Shown piece by piece: positions 1 to 6,127 of a stretch of DNA of 9,733 bases; position 1 is the first letter of the stretch; each line of letters starts with the position of its first letter. The translations under genes were made by a program, and so were the position numbers. Source of the stretch: Oscillospiraceae bacterium. GTDB lineage: Bacteria; Bacillota; Clostridia; Oscillospirales; Ruminococcaceae. The notes under the pieces were generated by a model that did no database searches, had not been told where the DNA came from, and saw only the letters and a list, made by a program, of their open reading frames with translations. The stretch is taken from the NCBI GenBank assembly GCA_015067375.1, contig SVMQ01000064.1:1-9733 (forward strand). The letters are read 5' to 3'.

Positions 1-440
1 ACACCCAGCAGACCGCCAAGCAGCGCGATGAGCGTGATCTCAATAATACCTGGCTTAGTAAAAATAAGCGAACCTTCAGGTACATTTTCTATTCCGCCGT
101 ATTCTTTAATAAGCTTTTCGCTTTCAGCTGCCCACAGGAACAGTGCAGGCAGCGTGAAGATAGCGCCTGCCGCGAGCGACTCGCCTGCAGAGCCGATAGT
201 CTGTACGATATTGCTCTCCAGAATCGAGTTCTTTTTCATGATGACTCTGATAACGCCCATTGCGATAACTGCCGCAGGGATAGAGGCGGATACCGTCATA
301 CCTACGCGCAGACCGAGGTAAGCGTTTGCAGCACCGAACACCACGGAGAGCAGCACGCCCATGATGATAGACGCCACGGTTATCTCGGGCGTTACCTTTT
401 CCGCAGGTATATACGGCTTGAATTCCTTTTTGTTTTCCAT
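1..440 (-). CDS. OPT-family oligopeptide transporter, N-terminal part (runs off left edge)
   Basis: This is the first 146 codons of a polytopic membrane protein; the rest lies beyond base 1. After a short polar N-terminus (MENKKEFKPYIPAEKVTPEI) comes a hydrophobic helix that flows into the motif GAANAYLGLRVGMTVSASIP. Further on is QTIGSAGESLAAGAIFTLPA. These Gly/Ala-rich stretches are typical of the OPT (oligopeptide transporter) family of Clostridia, integral membrane carriers thought to import small peptides or metal chelates. The substrate here cannot be read from the sequence. I chose the ATG at 440-438 because GGAG lies six bases upstream; an in-frame ATG four codons earlier (452-450) has no such site. 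It is transcribed alone from the promoter at 538-566. The family call is confident, the substrate unknown. Confidence 0.85.
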   Translation of the reverse strand, partial: MENKKEFKPYIPAEKVTPEITVASIIMGVLLSVVFGAANAYLGLRVGMTVSASIPAAVIAMGVIRVIMKKNSILESNIVQTIGSAGESLAAGAIFTLPALFLWAAESEKLIKEYGGIENVPEGSLIFTKPGIIEITLIALLGGLLG

Positions 441-537
441 TGGATTCTCCATTTCTGTTGATATTCGCCTGTATTCATACAGCTGCCACAGGCAGGGCAG
501 ACCTCCTTGTTTATCCTGAGATAAACCCATATAGAAT

Positions 538-566
538 ATTTTATCATATCCTGCCGAAAATATCAA
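538..566 (-). promoter_or_regulatory. Sigma-A type promoter of the OPT transporter gene
   Basis: On the minus strand, TTGATA (566-561) is followed after exactly 17 bases by TAAAAT (543-538). This predicts a transcript start near 531 and a leader of about 90 bases. The leader holds a perfect 7-bp hairpin (GTTTATC/GATAAAC, 509-526) and, at 508-501, an AAGGAGGT box that is not closely followed by a start codon. Confidence 0.65.
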
Positions 567-649
567 CTGTTATACTGTATAAAAAAATTGGCTCAAAACG
601 CGCCGCATATCCGTATTTACTGGTAAAAATGCACACATCCGCCGTACAG

Positions 650-687
650 CAGAAAAGAAACAGCCACTCCATCAATATGAAGTGGCT
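650..687 (-). terminator. Intrinsic terminator of the beta-helix lipoprotein gene
   Basis: Bases 662-687 form an 11-bp stem around the loop ATTG (AGCCACTTCAT pairs with ATGGAGTGGCT, one wobble). On the minus strand it is followed by GTTTCTTTTC. It lies just downstream of the stop codon at 699-697, so it ends that transcript before the OPT promoter. Confidence 0.85.
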
Positions 688-696
688 TTGTTGCTA

Positions 697-2439
697 TTAT
701 GCCGCGATACCGTCGGAGGTATCGTCTATGTCGTTGTAGATGCCGCCGTCCCTGCCGTCGGGGCCGCCGCCGCAGATGCCGTCTGCCGCCGTTACGGAGG
801 TCAGCGGCGTGCCGTTGCACAGCAGGGTGTACGCTTCTCCCACGCGCAGCGCCTCAGAGGAGATTATCACACAGCTGCAGGCTTCGGGGAGAGTAACATC
901 CAGCAGCACTGTGCCGACGCTGTCGGTGAGCTGTATGGTGCTGTTTGCCTGTGCCGAAGCGTAGAGGGAGATGCAGGGGCCTGTCACGAGCGTGGGCGCC
1001 ATTGCGTCCTCCGCGGGGCCGAATGCCGCGAGCGAGCCGCCGCTTATCGCAAAGGAGTCGCCGTAAGCCAGCGCGCCGCCGCTGCTGTCCTCAGAGGAGA
1101 ATACCGTGATATCGCCGCCGCTTACTGCAAGAGTGCCCTCGGAGCTTATGCCGCTGCCGCCTGCATTTATGGTAAGTGTGCCGTCGGAGATGCTGACATA
1201 TCGGTCGGTTATATCGGGGTCGGCGCCCTGTATGCTGCCTGCAGCGCAGATGCCGTCGTTGAATGAGTGCAGACTGCTGCTGCCGCCCGAAACGGAGATG
1301 TTGAGCGCCTCTATCGCGGTGTAGCTTGCTTTCACATCCAGTGTGCCGCCGTCTATCGTGACGCCGTAGAGCGCGGATATTGCATCGTCGCCGGTGGACA
1401 GCTTCACTGTGCCGCCTGCAAAGGCTGCACTGCCGCGTGCGGATATGCTGTCGTCCGCGGAGGACACTGTGACGGTGCCGCCGCCGATAACGATATTTCC
1501 ATCCGAGCGTATACCTTTTTTGCTTGCAACGGGTCTGCCGTCGCCCGAAACAAGGTCGCTGAAATCAAATCTGTCGCTGCTGTTGGTGCTGTAGCCGCCG
1601 TGTCTGCCGTAATGACCGCCTGTGCGCGAGCGCATGAGCTTCACGGCAGAGCTGCCGCCGCCGCTCGTCACGCTGAGCGCGCCGCCGCTGACATACACTG
1701 CTTCGACCGCGTGGATGCCGTCCTGTGCCGAGGTAATATCCAGTGTGCCGTCTGTCAGGCTGAGATGTCCGTCGGTGCGGATGCCGTCGCCGCTGCTCCT
1801 GACAGCCGCGCTGCCTGCCGCGGAGATGACACAGCCGCCTGTCACTATCGCGTCGCCGCTTGCTCTGATATCAAGCGCCGCGCCGCACAGCTTGAGCACG
1901 TCACAGCTTATTGCGGTGCCGCAGTCGGATATCTCAAGGCTGCCGCTGCCGTTTATGGTGACAGCGCCTGTGGCTTCGATGCCGTTTATGATGTTGTCGG
2001 TGCTTATCGTAAGCATCAGCGGAGCGCTTTCAGAACACTCTATCGCCGCGCCGTCAGCGCTTTTAAGTGTAAGCCCCGACAGTATCAGCGAAACAGGCTC
2101 GCTGCTGCTTATCAGCAGCTTTCCGTCGCTGCAGCTTCCCGATACGCTGTATACGCCGCCGCTGCTTATCACGGCGCTCTTGCCCTGTATCTGCACGCCC
2201 TCGCCGCGCACGCCTATCTGAGCTTCAGCGAAGCTTATGCTGCAGGCAGCGTCGGAAGCAGGGATGAAATCCGCCTGCTCTGCCTGCTGCGGTGCGGCGG
2301 CAGGCTGCTGTGCGCCCTGAGAGAACAGGGGCGGTACCTTATCCGAGCTATATGAAGAAGTGTGTTCGCTGCCACAGCCCGACACGAACGATACCGCGAC
2401 CGAGCATATCACAGCGAGCGCCTTGTAACTGAGGTTCAA
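697..2439 (-). CDS. Cthe_2159-like carbohydrate-binding lipoprotein (beta-helix)
   Basis: The protein has 580 residues. The N-terminus is a lipoprotein signal peptide with lipobox VSGC, so Cys22 should be lipidated and the protein anchored on the outer face of the membrane. A low-complexity linker (to about residue 55) leads into a long run of short beta-strand repeats rich in Gly, Ser and Asp. They carry recurring D-G/S-I turns such as SGDGIRTDG, QDGIHAVEA, DDSISARG, DDAISALYG and NDGICAAG. This is the pattern of the carbohydrate-binding family named after Clostridium thermocellum Cthe_2159 (PF14262), a right-handed parallel beta-helix reported to bind pectic acid-like polysaccharides. The C-terminus is Gly/Asp-rich. 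The start is TTG, with GGAGGTG upstream. It is monocistronic, between two terminators. Catalytic activity is not evident, so substrate binding is the more likely role. Confidence 0.85.
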   Translation of the reverse strand: MNLSYKALAVICSVAVSFVSGCGSEHTSSYSSDKVPPLFSQGAQQPAAAPQQAEQADFIPASDAACSISFAEAQIGVRGEGVQIQGKSAVISSGGVYSVSGSCSDGKLLISSSEPVSLILSGLTLKSADGAAIECSESAPLMLTISTDNIINGIEATGAVTINGSGSLEISDCGTAISCDVLKLCGAALDIRASGDAIVTGGCVISAAGSAAVRSSGDGIRTDGHLSLTDGTLDITSAQDGIHAVEAVYVSGGALSVTSGGGSSAVKLMRSRTGGHYGRHGGYSTNSSDRFDFSDLVSGDGRPVASKKGIRSDGNIVIGGGTVTVSSADDSISARGSAAFAGGTVKLSTGDDAISALYGVTIDGGTLDVKASYTAIEALNISVSGGSSSLHSFNDGICAAGSIQGADPDITDRYVSISDGTLTINAGGSGISSEGTLAVSGGDITVFSSEDSSGGALAYGDSFAISGGSLAAFGPAEDAMAPTLVTGPCISLYASAQANSTIQLTDSVGTVLLDVTLPEACSCVIISSEALRVGEAYTLLCNGTPLTSVTAADGICGGGPDGRDGGIYNDIDDTSDGIAA

Positions 2440-2482
2440 ATCCTACACCTCCGTAGACCGAGAAAATTACGAATGTACAGAC

Positions 2483-2488
2483 AGTATA
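2483..2488 (-). promoter_or_regulatory. Probable -10 box for the beta-helix lipoprotein gene
   Basis: TATACT on the minus strand lies about 45 bases upstream of the TTG start. No good -35 hexamer is seen 16-18 bases further upstream, so the promoter is weak, activator-dependent or misplaced. It sits downstream of the terminator at 2531-2566, which makes a separate promoter for this gene necessary. Confidence 0.35.
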
Positions 2489-2530
2489 CCCCTGCAATGT
2501 GAAAACGGCATGAAAAAAAGCGAATATTTC

Positions 2531-2566
2531 ATAAAAAACAGAAAGACCTCCTTTGTCGGGAGGTCT
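2531..2566 (-). terminator. Intrinsic terminator closing the four-gene minus-strand operon
   Basis: AGACCTCC (2544-2551) pairs perfectly with GGAGGTCT (2559-2566) around a 7-base loop. Read on the minus strand, the stem is followed by TTCTGTTTTTT. It is the first good terminator after the kinase stop codon at 2670 and separates that operon from the beta-helix lipoprotein gene. Confidence 0.8.
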
Positions 2567-2578
2567 CAGTCTGTCGAT

Positions 2579-2660
2579 AAAGTACCATCTGCGTCGTCAC
2601 TCTGCCCTACGACAGGCACAAAGCCTAGTCGTAGGGCAGGTTCCTAGCATCTGGCACTTT
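2579..2660. repeat. Two-layer palindromic element between kinase gene and terminator
   Basis: The core is a perfect 12-bp inverted repeat, CTGCCCTACGAC (2602-2613) against GTCGTAGGGCAG (2628-2639). Nested inside it is a second 4-bp stem, AGGC/GCCT, with loop ACAAA and one bulged A (2627). An outer pair of arms, AAAGT-A-CCA (2579-2587) and TGG-C-ACTTT (2652-2660), also pairs except for one mismatch. It has no downstream T-run of its own. It could be a dispersed palindromic repeat (MITE or REP-like) or a structured 3' UTR that protects the operon mRNA. I see no second copy in this window. Confidence 0.6.
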
Positions 2661-2669
2661 CTCGTTCGC

Positions 2670-3383
2670 CTAATAATATGACTTTTCCGACATAGCGCGG
2701 TAGGCGGTCAGCGCCGCATCATGCGAGATATTGCAGCCCATTCTCCATACAGGCACGGCTGTTATCAGCCTGTCGATGTAGTCCAGCAGCAGCGACATAC
2801 TATGCTCCTGCTTCGGGCGGAGCGTCTGGTCGAGTATGCCGAAAGCCGCGTCGCCGTCGGACAGGCGGTGTATGTGATTTTCCGCGGCGCGCTCCAGTAT
2901 GCAGATGCCCTGCAGCGGCACGCCGATATTCTCGCTGAGGTCGGACTTGCCGCTCCATGGAGTGCCGTAGACGGTGATGCCGCTGTCAGAGAGCATCAGT
3001 GCAGGCTTATCGTCGTTTATGATGAAAGCGCGCTCGCTGAATACCTCCTGCCAGAGTGCGGTGTGCGTGGATTTGCCTGTGCCGCTGGGCGCGGAGAAGA
3101 GATACGCCTTTCCGTCCACTGCCACGGCGGAGGAATGCAGCATAAAGCCGCCGTGTTCAAGCAGCGCCGTGTAGAACATCTCCGCTGTCAGCATATTCTC
3201 GGCGCTGTCGGGCGTGATATGCGGCTGACTGCGGCAGAGCGACTGTATGCGCTGCTCGGGGTAGGGGATGACGATATCGGGCGCGCCGCAATCGCTGAGA
3301 TACTTCTCGGAGCGCGATATCATGGTGCGGTGACGGAAGTCGCACTGCACGGCAAGCCCACAGATGGCAAAGCGCCTTATCAT
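2670..3383 (-). CDS. HPr-kinase-like ATP-binding protein (RiPP-type kinase)
   Basis: The protein has 237 residues from the chosen ATG. A variable N-terminal half is followed by the HprK/PEP-carboxykinase-like P-loop core: MLHSSAVAVDGKAYLF at 81-96, then Walker A SAPSGTGKST at 97-106 with Lys104. INDDKP at 122-127 carries the paired Asp of HPr kinases, and GTPWSGK is at 140-146. It is shorter than true HPr kinase/phosphorylase and lacks that enzyme's own N-terminal domain. Such stand-alone homologues accompany lasso peptide and other RiPP loci, where some (the paeninodin kinase, for example) phosphorylate a serine of the precursor peptide. The chosen ATG overlaps the stop of the 59-residue lipoprotein gene as TAATG, suggesting translational coupling. 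An in-frame ATG five codons earlier is possible but lies inside that gene. Likely substrate, by inference: the SNE-repeat protein two genes upstream. Confidence 0.8.
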   Translation of the reverse strand: MIRRFAICGLAVQCDFRHRTMISRSEKYLSDCGAPDIVIPYPEQRIQSLCRSQPHITPDSAENMLTAEMFYTALLEHGGFMLHSSAVAVDGKAYLFSAPSGTGKSTHTALWQEVFSERAFIINDDKPALMLSDSGITVYGTPWSGKSDLSENIGVPLQGICILERAAENHIHRLSDGDAAFGILDQTLRPKQEHSMSLLLDYIDRLITAVPVWRMGCNISHDAALTAYRAMSEKSYY

Positions 3384-3562
3384 TACGCATCGTCCCATTC
3401 CAAGTCGTAGCCCGGGGCGTTGTCCTCAATGACAAAGCCGCCCACTTTTCTGGTGGTCGTGGTAGCGCCTCTTTCCTCGTTTACGGGGTCAGGCTCGCAC
3501 GCGGTAAGCAGCGACAGTGCTGCACCTGCAAGCAGCAATGCAGCAATCAGTTTTTTCTTCAT
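3383..3562 (-). CDS. Small lipoprotein, 59 residues, unknown function
   Basis: A short reading frame from ATG at 3562-3560 to TAA at 3385-3383. It starts with MKKK, a hydrophobic stretch (LIAALLLAGAALSLL) and a lipobox LTAC, so Cys22 should be lipidated and the mature part would be only 38 residues. That part contains CEPDPVNEERGATTTT, then a hydrophobic/acidic tail (GGFVIEDNAP...DLEWDDA). A GAGGTG ribosome site sits six bases before the start. I do not recognise a family. Its place between the SNE-repeat gene and the kinase, with a 1-base stop/start overlap to the kinase, ties it to that system. It could be a surface anchor, an immunity-like factor or a second small substrate (its TTTT run is a possible modification site). 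The reading frame is convincing; the role is open. Confidence 0.8.
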   Translation of the reverse strand: MKKKLIAALLLAGAALSLLTACEPDPVNEERGATTTTRKVGGFVIEDNAPGYDLEWDDA

Positions 3563-3587
3563 AATATCACCTCAAAATAAATACATA

Positions 3588-3608
3588 GGCGGCAGATGCA
3601 CTGCCGCC
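3588..3608 (-). promoter_or_regulatory. Intra-operon hairpin between repeat gene and lipoprotein gene
   Basis: A perfect 8-bp GC-rich stem (GGCGGCAG/CTGCCGCC) with a 5-base loop lies just after the stop of the SNE-repeat gene. On the minus strand it is followed by TATGTATTTATTTTG, which is U-rich but interrupted. It may act as a partial terminator or a 3' stabiliser giving more transcript of the upstream genes than of the lipoprotein and kinase genes. Confidence 0.55.
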
Positions 3609-3618
3609 CTTCGTTGTA

Positions 3619-3978
3619 TTACAAAAAGTTGCTGTAGGAGAATAAAGGTGCGGTGTCGGTGGTTTCGATCTCAATGCCTGCTTCCTCGGGTTCTTCGGAC
3701 TCATTGGACTCGTTGGACTCGTTGGACTCATCAGACTCATCAGACTCATCAGACTCGTTAGACTCGTTGGACTCGTTAGATTCGTTAGATTCGTTGGACT
3801 CGTTGGACTCGTTGGACTCGTTGGACTCGTTAGATTCGTTAGATTCGTTGGATTCGTTGGATTCGTTGGATTCGTTGGATTCGTTGGACTCCTCGGTTGC
3901 AATACCACTGTCGCAGATGATATCCTCAATGGAGAAGAGCGTTATCTCGATCTCAGGCTCGATATATTCTAATTTCAT
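3619..3978 (-). CDS. SNE-repeat acidic protein, candidate modified-peptide precursor
   Basis: The protein has 119 residues in three parts. Residues 1-30 are a leader-like head, MKLEYIEPEIEITLFSIEDI then ICDSGIATEE, with one Cys at 22 and no signal peptide. It resembles the short heads of Clostridia peptides found beside PqqD/HprK-like genes. Residues 31-96 are 22 uninterrupted triplets: 18 SNE, 3 SDE and 1 SEE. The tail (97-119) is PEEAGIEIETTDTAPLFSYS plus NFL. There are about 40 acidic residues against one Lys. The gene follows the Big2 gene by one base (TGA-A-ATG) and has a strong AGGAGG site, so the frame is certainly translated with its neighbour. Every repeat Ser is in an S-x-E or S-x-S setting, making it an obvious candidate for multiple Ser modification by the operon's kinase. 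That link is inference. A plain low-complexity surface spacer is the main alternative, though the lack of a signal peptide argues against it. Confidence 0.85.
   Translation of the reverse strand: MKLEYIEPEIEITLFSIEDIICDSGIATEESNESNESNESNESNESNESNESNESNESNESNESNESNESNESNESDESDESDESNESNESNESEEPEEAGIEIETTDTAPLFSYSNFL
3691..3888 (-). repeat. 9-bp tandem repeat, 22 copies, in-frame in the SNE-repeat gene
   Basis: The 198-base array is built of 9-base units, consensus on the coding strand TCC-AAC-GAA/G. Unit variants are grouped: five identical TCCAACGAA units near the 5' end of the gene, runs of TCCAACGAG, and three adjacent TCTGATGAG units encoding SDE. Because the unit is a multiple of three, gain or loss of copies keeps the frame. 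Grouped variants indicate growth by slippage or unequal recombination. Confidence 0.95.
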
Positions 3979-3979
3979 A

Positions 3980-5917
3980 TCAGTTCTCCTCCTTTTCTGT
4001 AAATTTGATGCCGCTCCATTTCATGTCACAAGTTGTATTACTTATGCCGTTGACAGGCTCGGGTGCGTCTGTGACCGCAAATACGATGAAGACCTGGCCT
4101 TCGGGTGCGGAAACAGTGGGAGAAAGATTCTTGTAAGCCTTGGTAGTCGTAAGCTCAAATACCTTGTTTGTTTTACCGCGTATGGCAATAGAAGCACTTT
4201 CCTTGTCTGCGAGGAAGCTCTCCTCTACCAGCACAAAGAAGCGGTAGGTGCCTTCTGAATATTGACAGTATGTCATTCCTAATTCTGGCGTAATGTCGTT
4301 TTGAACTATGAATTTTGTTGGGTTGAAGTCGTCGGCTTCGGATTCTGTGAGCTGACGGTAGGTCGCGCTATTGTCATCGGAACCGTAACTGCCGCTGGCA
4401 AGCTCGTCGGTCACGGTTATAGTACAGGTCTCTGTGACGCCTGAATAGGTGTCTGTGACGGTCAGGGTAGTCGTACCCGCTTCAAGAGCCTCGATCTTAC
4501 AGTAATAATCCTGTTGAAGTTTTAATTCTGCAACAGTATCGTCGGCTATTGAGTACCGGGTGTCTAAATTAGAGACATCTGCAGGAGTCGGGTAAATATT
4601 TATAACGTATGAAGTGCCTACGCCCATGGTTATGCTTTCGGGTACGCCCAGATCGGTAGCGTAGTTTGTTACGGTGATCTTGCCATATTCAGTAAACCTG
4701 TGTAACGCGAATTTTGCGTTGATGGTTACTATGAGGTCGGAGCTTCCCTTGCCCACGCCTGTTACTGTGCCGTCATCGGAAACTGTCGCTACGTCGGTAT
4801 TGCTTGTGCCCCATTCGATATCGGTCTCGACATCGGTCACAGCAGTAAACTTGGCAGTTTCGCCCTTGTTGATGGTAGTGCTATTTGGAGTTACGGTAAG
4901 GGATGTTGCGAAGGGTGCAAGCTCGTCAGCGCACAGCTTTGCGTCAACGGAGTAAGAGATGCTTGCGGACTGTCCGTCTGTGTTGTAGTGGTCGGGGTCT
5001 TCAATAATGATGCCGATAGAGCTGTAATCCACATCCTGCAGCTTACTTACGGGGAGGACATAGATCAGATCCTTGTTTACGTCGGGCAGTGGGAGCATCA
5101 GCTCGTCGCCTCCGTAATATGTCCAGTCCGCAGACATACCATGCGCTTTTATTGTCAGACCCGGAATGGTTACGTCGCCCGAATACTCGGATACATTTAC
5201 AGTAAATTCGATGTGGTCGAAATTCTCAAGATAGCCGTAAATGGTCTGATAGTTTGCGGCGTCAGCAAGCGCCTTGATCTGATCGTCAAAGTCGATGAGC
5301 CAGCTTGAGCCTGTTGTATAGTCGCCGTGGTCGGTGTATGTAAGCTCGCTGTCTTCAGCGCTCTGGGGGGTGAGCGTTATATCGCCTGTGGGAGCAACGG
5401 GAACTACTTCCTCGCCGCGTACGGTCGTGAGAAGCTCGTCCTCCTTGTACAGCTCCAGTGATGTCAGCTCGATAACAGCGCCGTATGCCTGAATAGCGAT
5501 ACCGTGCCACTGCGTCAGATCTCTTCCTGCGAGGTCAAGCTCAACCTGTGTAGCGACGCCCTCTGTGAAATACAGATCGCCGTTGTCCGGCTGAGAGGTA
5601 CTGCCGACGCGGGAGTCGTTGAACTGTCTGACAGTAGCACTCTGATTGTCGTTTACATTAACATAGATATTACCGTTGCCGTAGCCCCAGTTACCATTGG
5701 TCATGGTAAGGTTGAGTATTACCTTGTCAGCATCGGTGTGTTCGCTGGCGAAGTTTGACGCCAGACCGTATTCGGAATAGTCTGCCGAGCTGCCGTCGCA
5801 TATCGCGATGGGCTTGTACCAGCTGTCAGCAGCGACGCTGCTTATCTGCATGGTGATGGACGAGGTCACCGCTACGACAGCGGCAAGAACGCCCGCAAGA
5901 AGCTTCTTGATCTTCAT
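3980..5917 (-). CDS. Secreted Big2-domain protein, first gene of the four-gene operon
   Basis: The protein has 645 residues. Residues 1-30 are a signal peptide (KIKKLLAGVLAAVVAVTSS, cleavage likely after SVAA). Residues about 33-165 form a beta-rich domain with QWHGIAIQAYGAVIELTSLE, and about 180-330 form a second beta-rich domain; both look like carbohydrate-binding jelly rolls but I cannot assign a CBM family. Residues about 338-417 (TVTPNSTTINKGETAKFTAV, VATVSDDGTVTGVGKG) and about 425-503 are two bacterial Ig-like (Big2) domains. The last 140 residues form another beta-rich domain with no match I recognise. I see no LPXTG motif, dockerin, SLH domain or C-terminal membrane helix, so attachment to the cell is unexplained. 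The start ATG follows GGAGGTG. It ends one base before the SNE-repeat gene, so the two are cotranslated. It may bind a cell-surface or plant polysaccharide, or be a partner of the small operon proteins. Confidence 0.8.
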   Translation of the reverse strand: MKIKKLLAGVLAAVVAVTSSITMQISSVAADSWYKPIAICDGSSADYSEYGLASNFASEHTDADKVILNLTMTNGNWGYGNGNIYVNVNDNQSATVRQFNDSRVGSTSQPDNGDLYFTEGVATQVELDLAGRDLTQWHGIAIQAYGAVIELTSLELYKEDELLTTVRGEEVVPVAPTGDITLTPQSAEDSELTYTDHGDYTTGSSWLIDFDDQIKALADAANYQTIYGYLENFDHIEFTVNVSEYSGDVTIPGLTIKAHGMSADWTYYGGDELMLPLPDVNKDLIYVLPVSKLQDVDYSSIGIIIEDPDHYNTDGQSASISYSVDAKLCADELAPFATSLTVTPNSTTINKGETAKFTAVTDVETDIEWGTSNTDVATVSDDGTVTGVGKGSSDLIVTINAKFALHRFTEYGKITVTNYATDLGVPESITMGVGTSYVINIYPTPADVSNLDTRYSIADDTVAELKLQQDYYCKIEALEAGTTTLTVTDTYSGVTETCTITVTDELASGSYGSDDNSATYRQLTESEADDFNPTKFIVQNDITPELGMTYCQYSEGTYRFFVLVEESFLADKESASIAIRGKTNKVFELTTTKAYKNLSPTVSAPEGQVFIVFAVTDAPEPVNGISNTTCDMKWSGIKFTEKEEN

Positions 5918-5963
5918 TATAAATACACCTCCGTATTATTTGCCTTAAATTGGGTTATCTATT

Positions 5964-5993
5964 ATTATACTATTTGTTACAGGGAAAAGTCAA
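5964..5993 (-). promoter_or_regulatory. Sigma-A type promoter of the four-gene minus-strand operon
   Basis: On the minus strand TTGACT (5993-5988) is followed after 18 bases by a perfect TATAAT (5969-5964), giving a start near 5957 and a leader of about 40 bases before the Big2 gene. It points away from the PqqD operon promoter. Confidence 0.75.
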
Positions 5994-6019
5994 CATTCAT
6001 CGGAAGTTTCAGTTTTTTC

Positions 6020-6043
6020 CACAAAATGGCGATGCCATTTGTG
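6020..6043. promoter_or_regulatory. Operator-like palindrome between the divergent promoters
   Basis: AAATGGC (6024-6030) and GCCATTT (6034-6040) form a perfect 7-bp inverted repeat around GAT. Outer CAC/GTG arms extend it to 10 pairs with one bulged A. It lies about 27 bases upstream of each -35 hexamer, a position suited to one regulator acting on both operons. No regulator gene is in the window, so this remains a candidate site. Confidence 0.45.
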
Positions 6044-6069
6044 TGCAGTTTTACAAGTGTATTGGGCGC

Positions 6070-6098
6070 TTGACATTTTAATACTACTGTTCTATAAT
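6070..6098 (+). promoter_or_regulatory. Perfect consensus sigma-A promoter of the PqqD operon
   Basis: TTGACA (6070-6075), a 17-base spacer and TATAAT (6093-6098) match the consensus at all 12 positions and at the optimal spacing. Transcription should start near 6105, with GGGAGG (6115-6120) as ribosome site for the PqqD gene. Such a perfect promoter suggests strong expression, or tight repression if the nearby palindrome is an operator. Confidence 0.85.
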
Positions 6099-6127
6099 TA
6101 TTACATAATGTTACGGGAGGGCTTGCT

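Noticed and set aside
394..478. A 28-codon leader-peptide frame (MNTGEYQQ...) overlapping the OPT start
   Set aside because: The good AAGGAGGT box is 22 bases from its ATG. A small CTGCC/GGCAG hairpin could bring them together, but the peptide is basic and featureless, and overlap with the OPT gene offers no extra support.
1267..2355. A 362-residue plus-strand frame opposite the beta-helix lipoprotein gene
   Set aside because: It is a GC-rich antisense shadow with Ala, Cys, Arg and Tyr-rich composition and no motif, signal or ribosome site. The minus-strand protein has a lipobox and beta-helix repeats.
3691..3888. The regular 9-bp array considered as a CRISPR or iteron array
   Set aside because: The units are contiguous with no spacers, keep one reading frame and encode a clear protein repeat. 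No cas or replication gene is present.
3567..3929. A 120-residue minus-strand frame with Thr-Asn-Pro/Thr-Ser-Pro repeats
   Set aside because: It is another frame of the same 9-bp array. It starts inside the SNE-repeat gene, without a ribosome site; the SNE frame has a strong site and tight operon spacing.
3653..4258. A 201-residue plus-strand frame with a long Asp-Ser-Leu repeat
   Set aside because: It is the antisense reading of the SNE-repeat array, which has no stops in several frames. It lacks a ribosome site and runs into the opposite strand of the Big2 gene.
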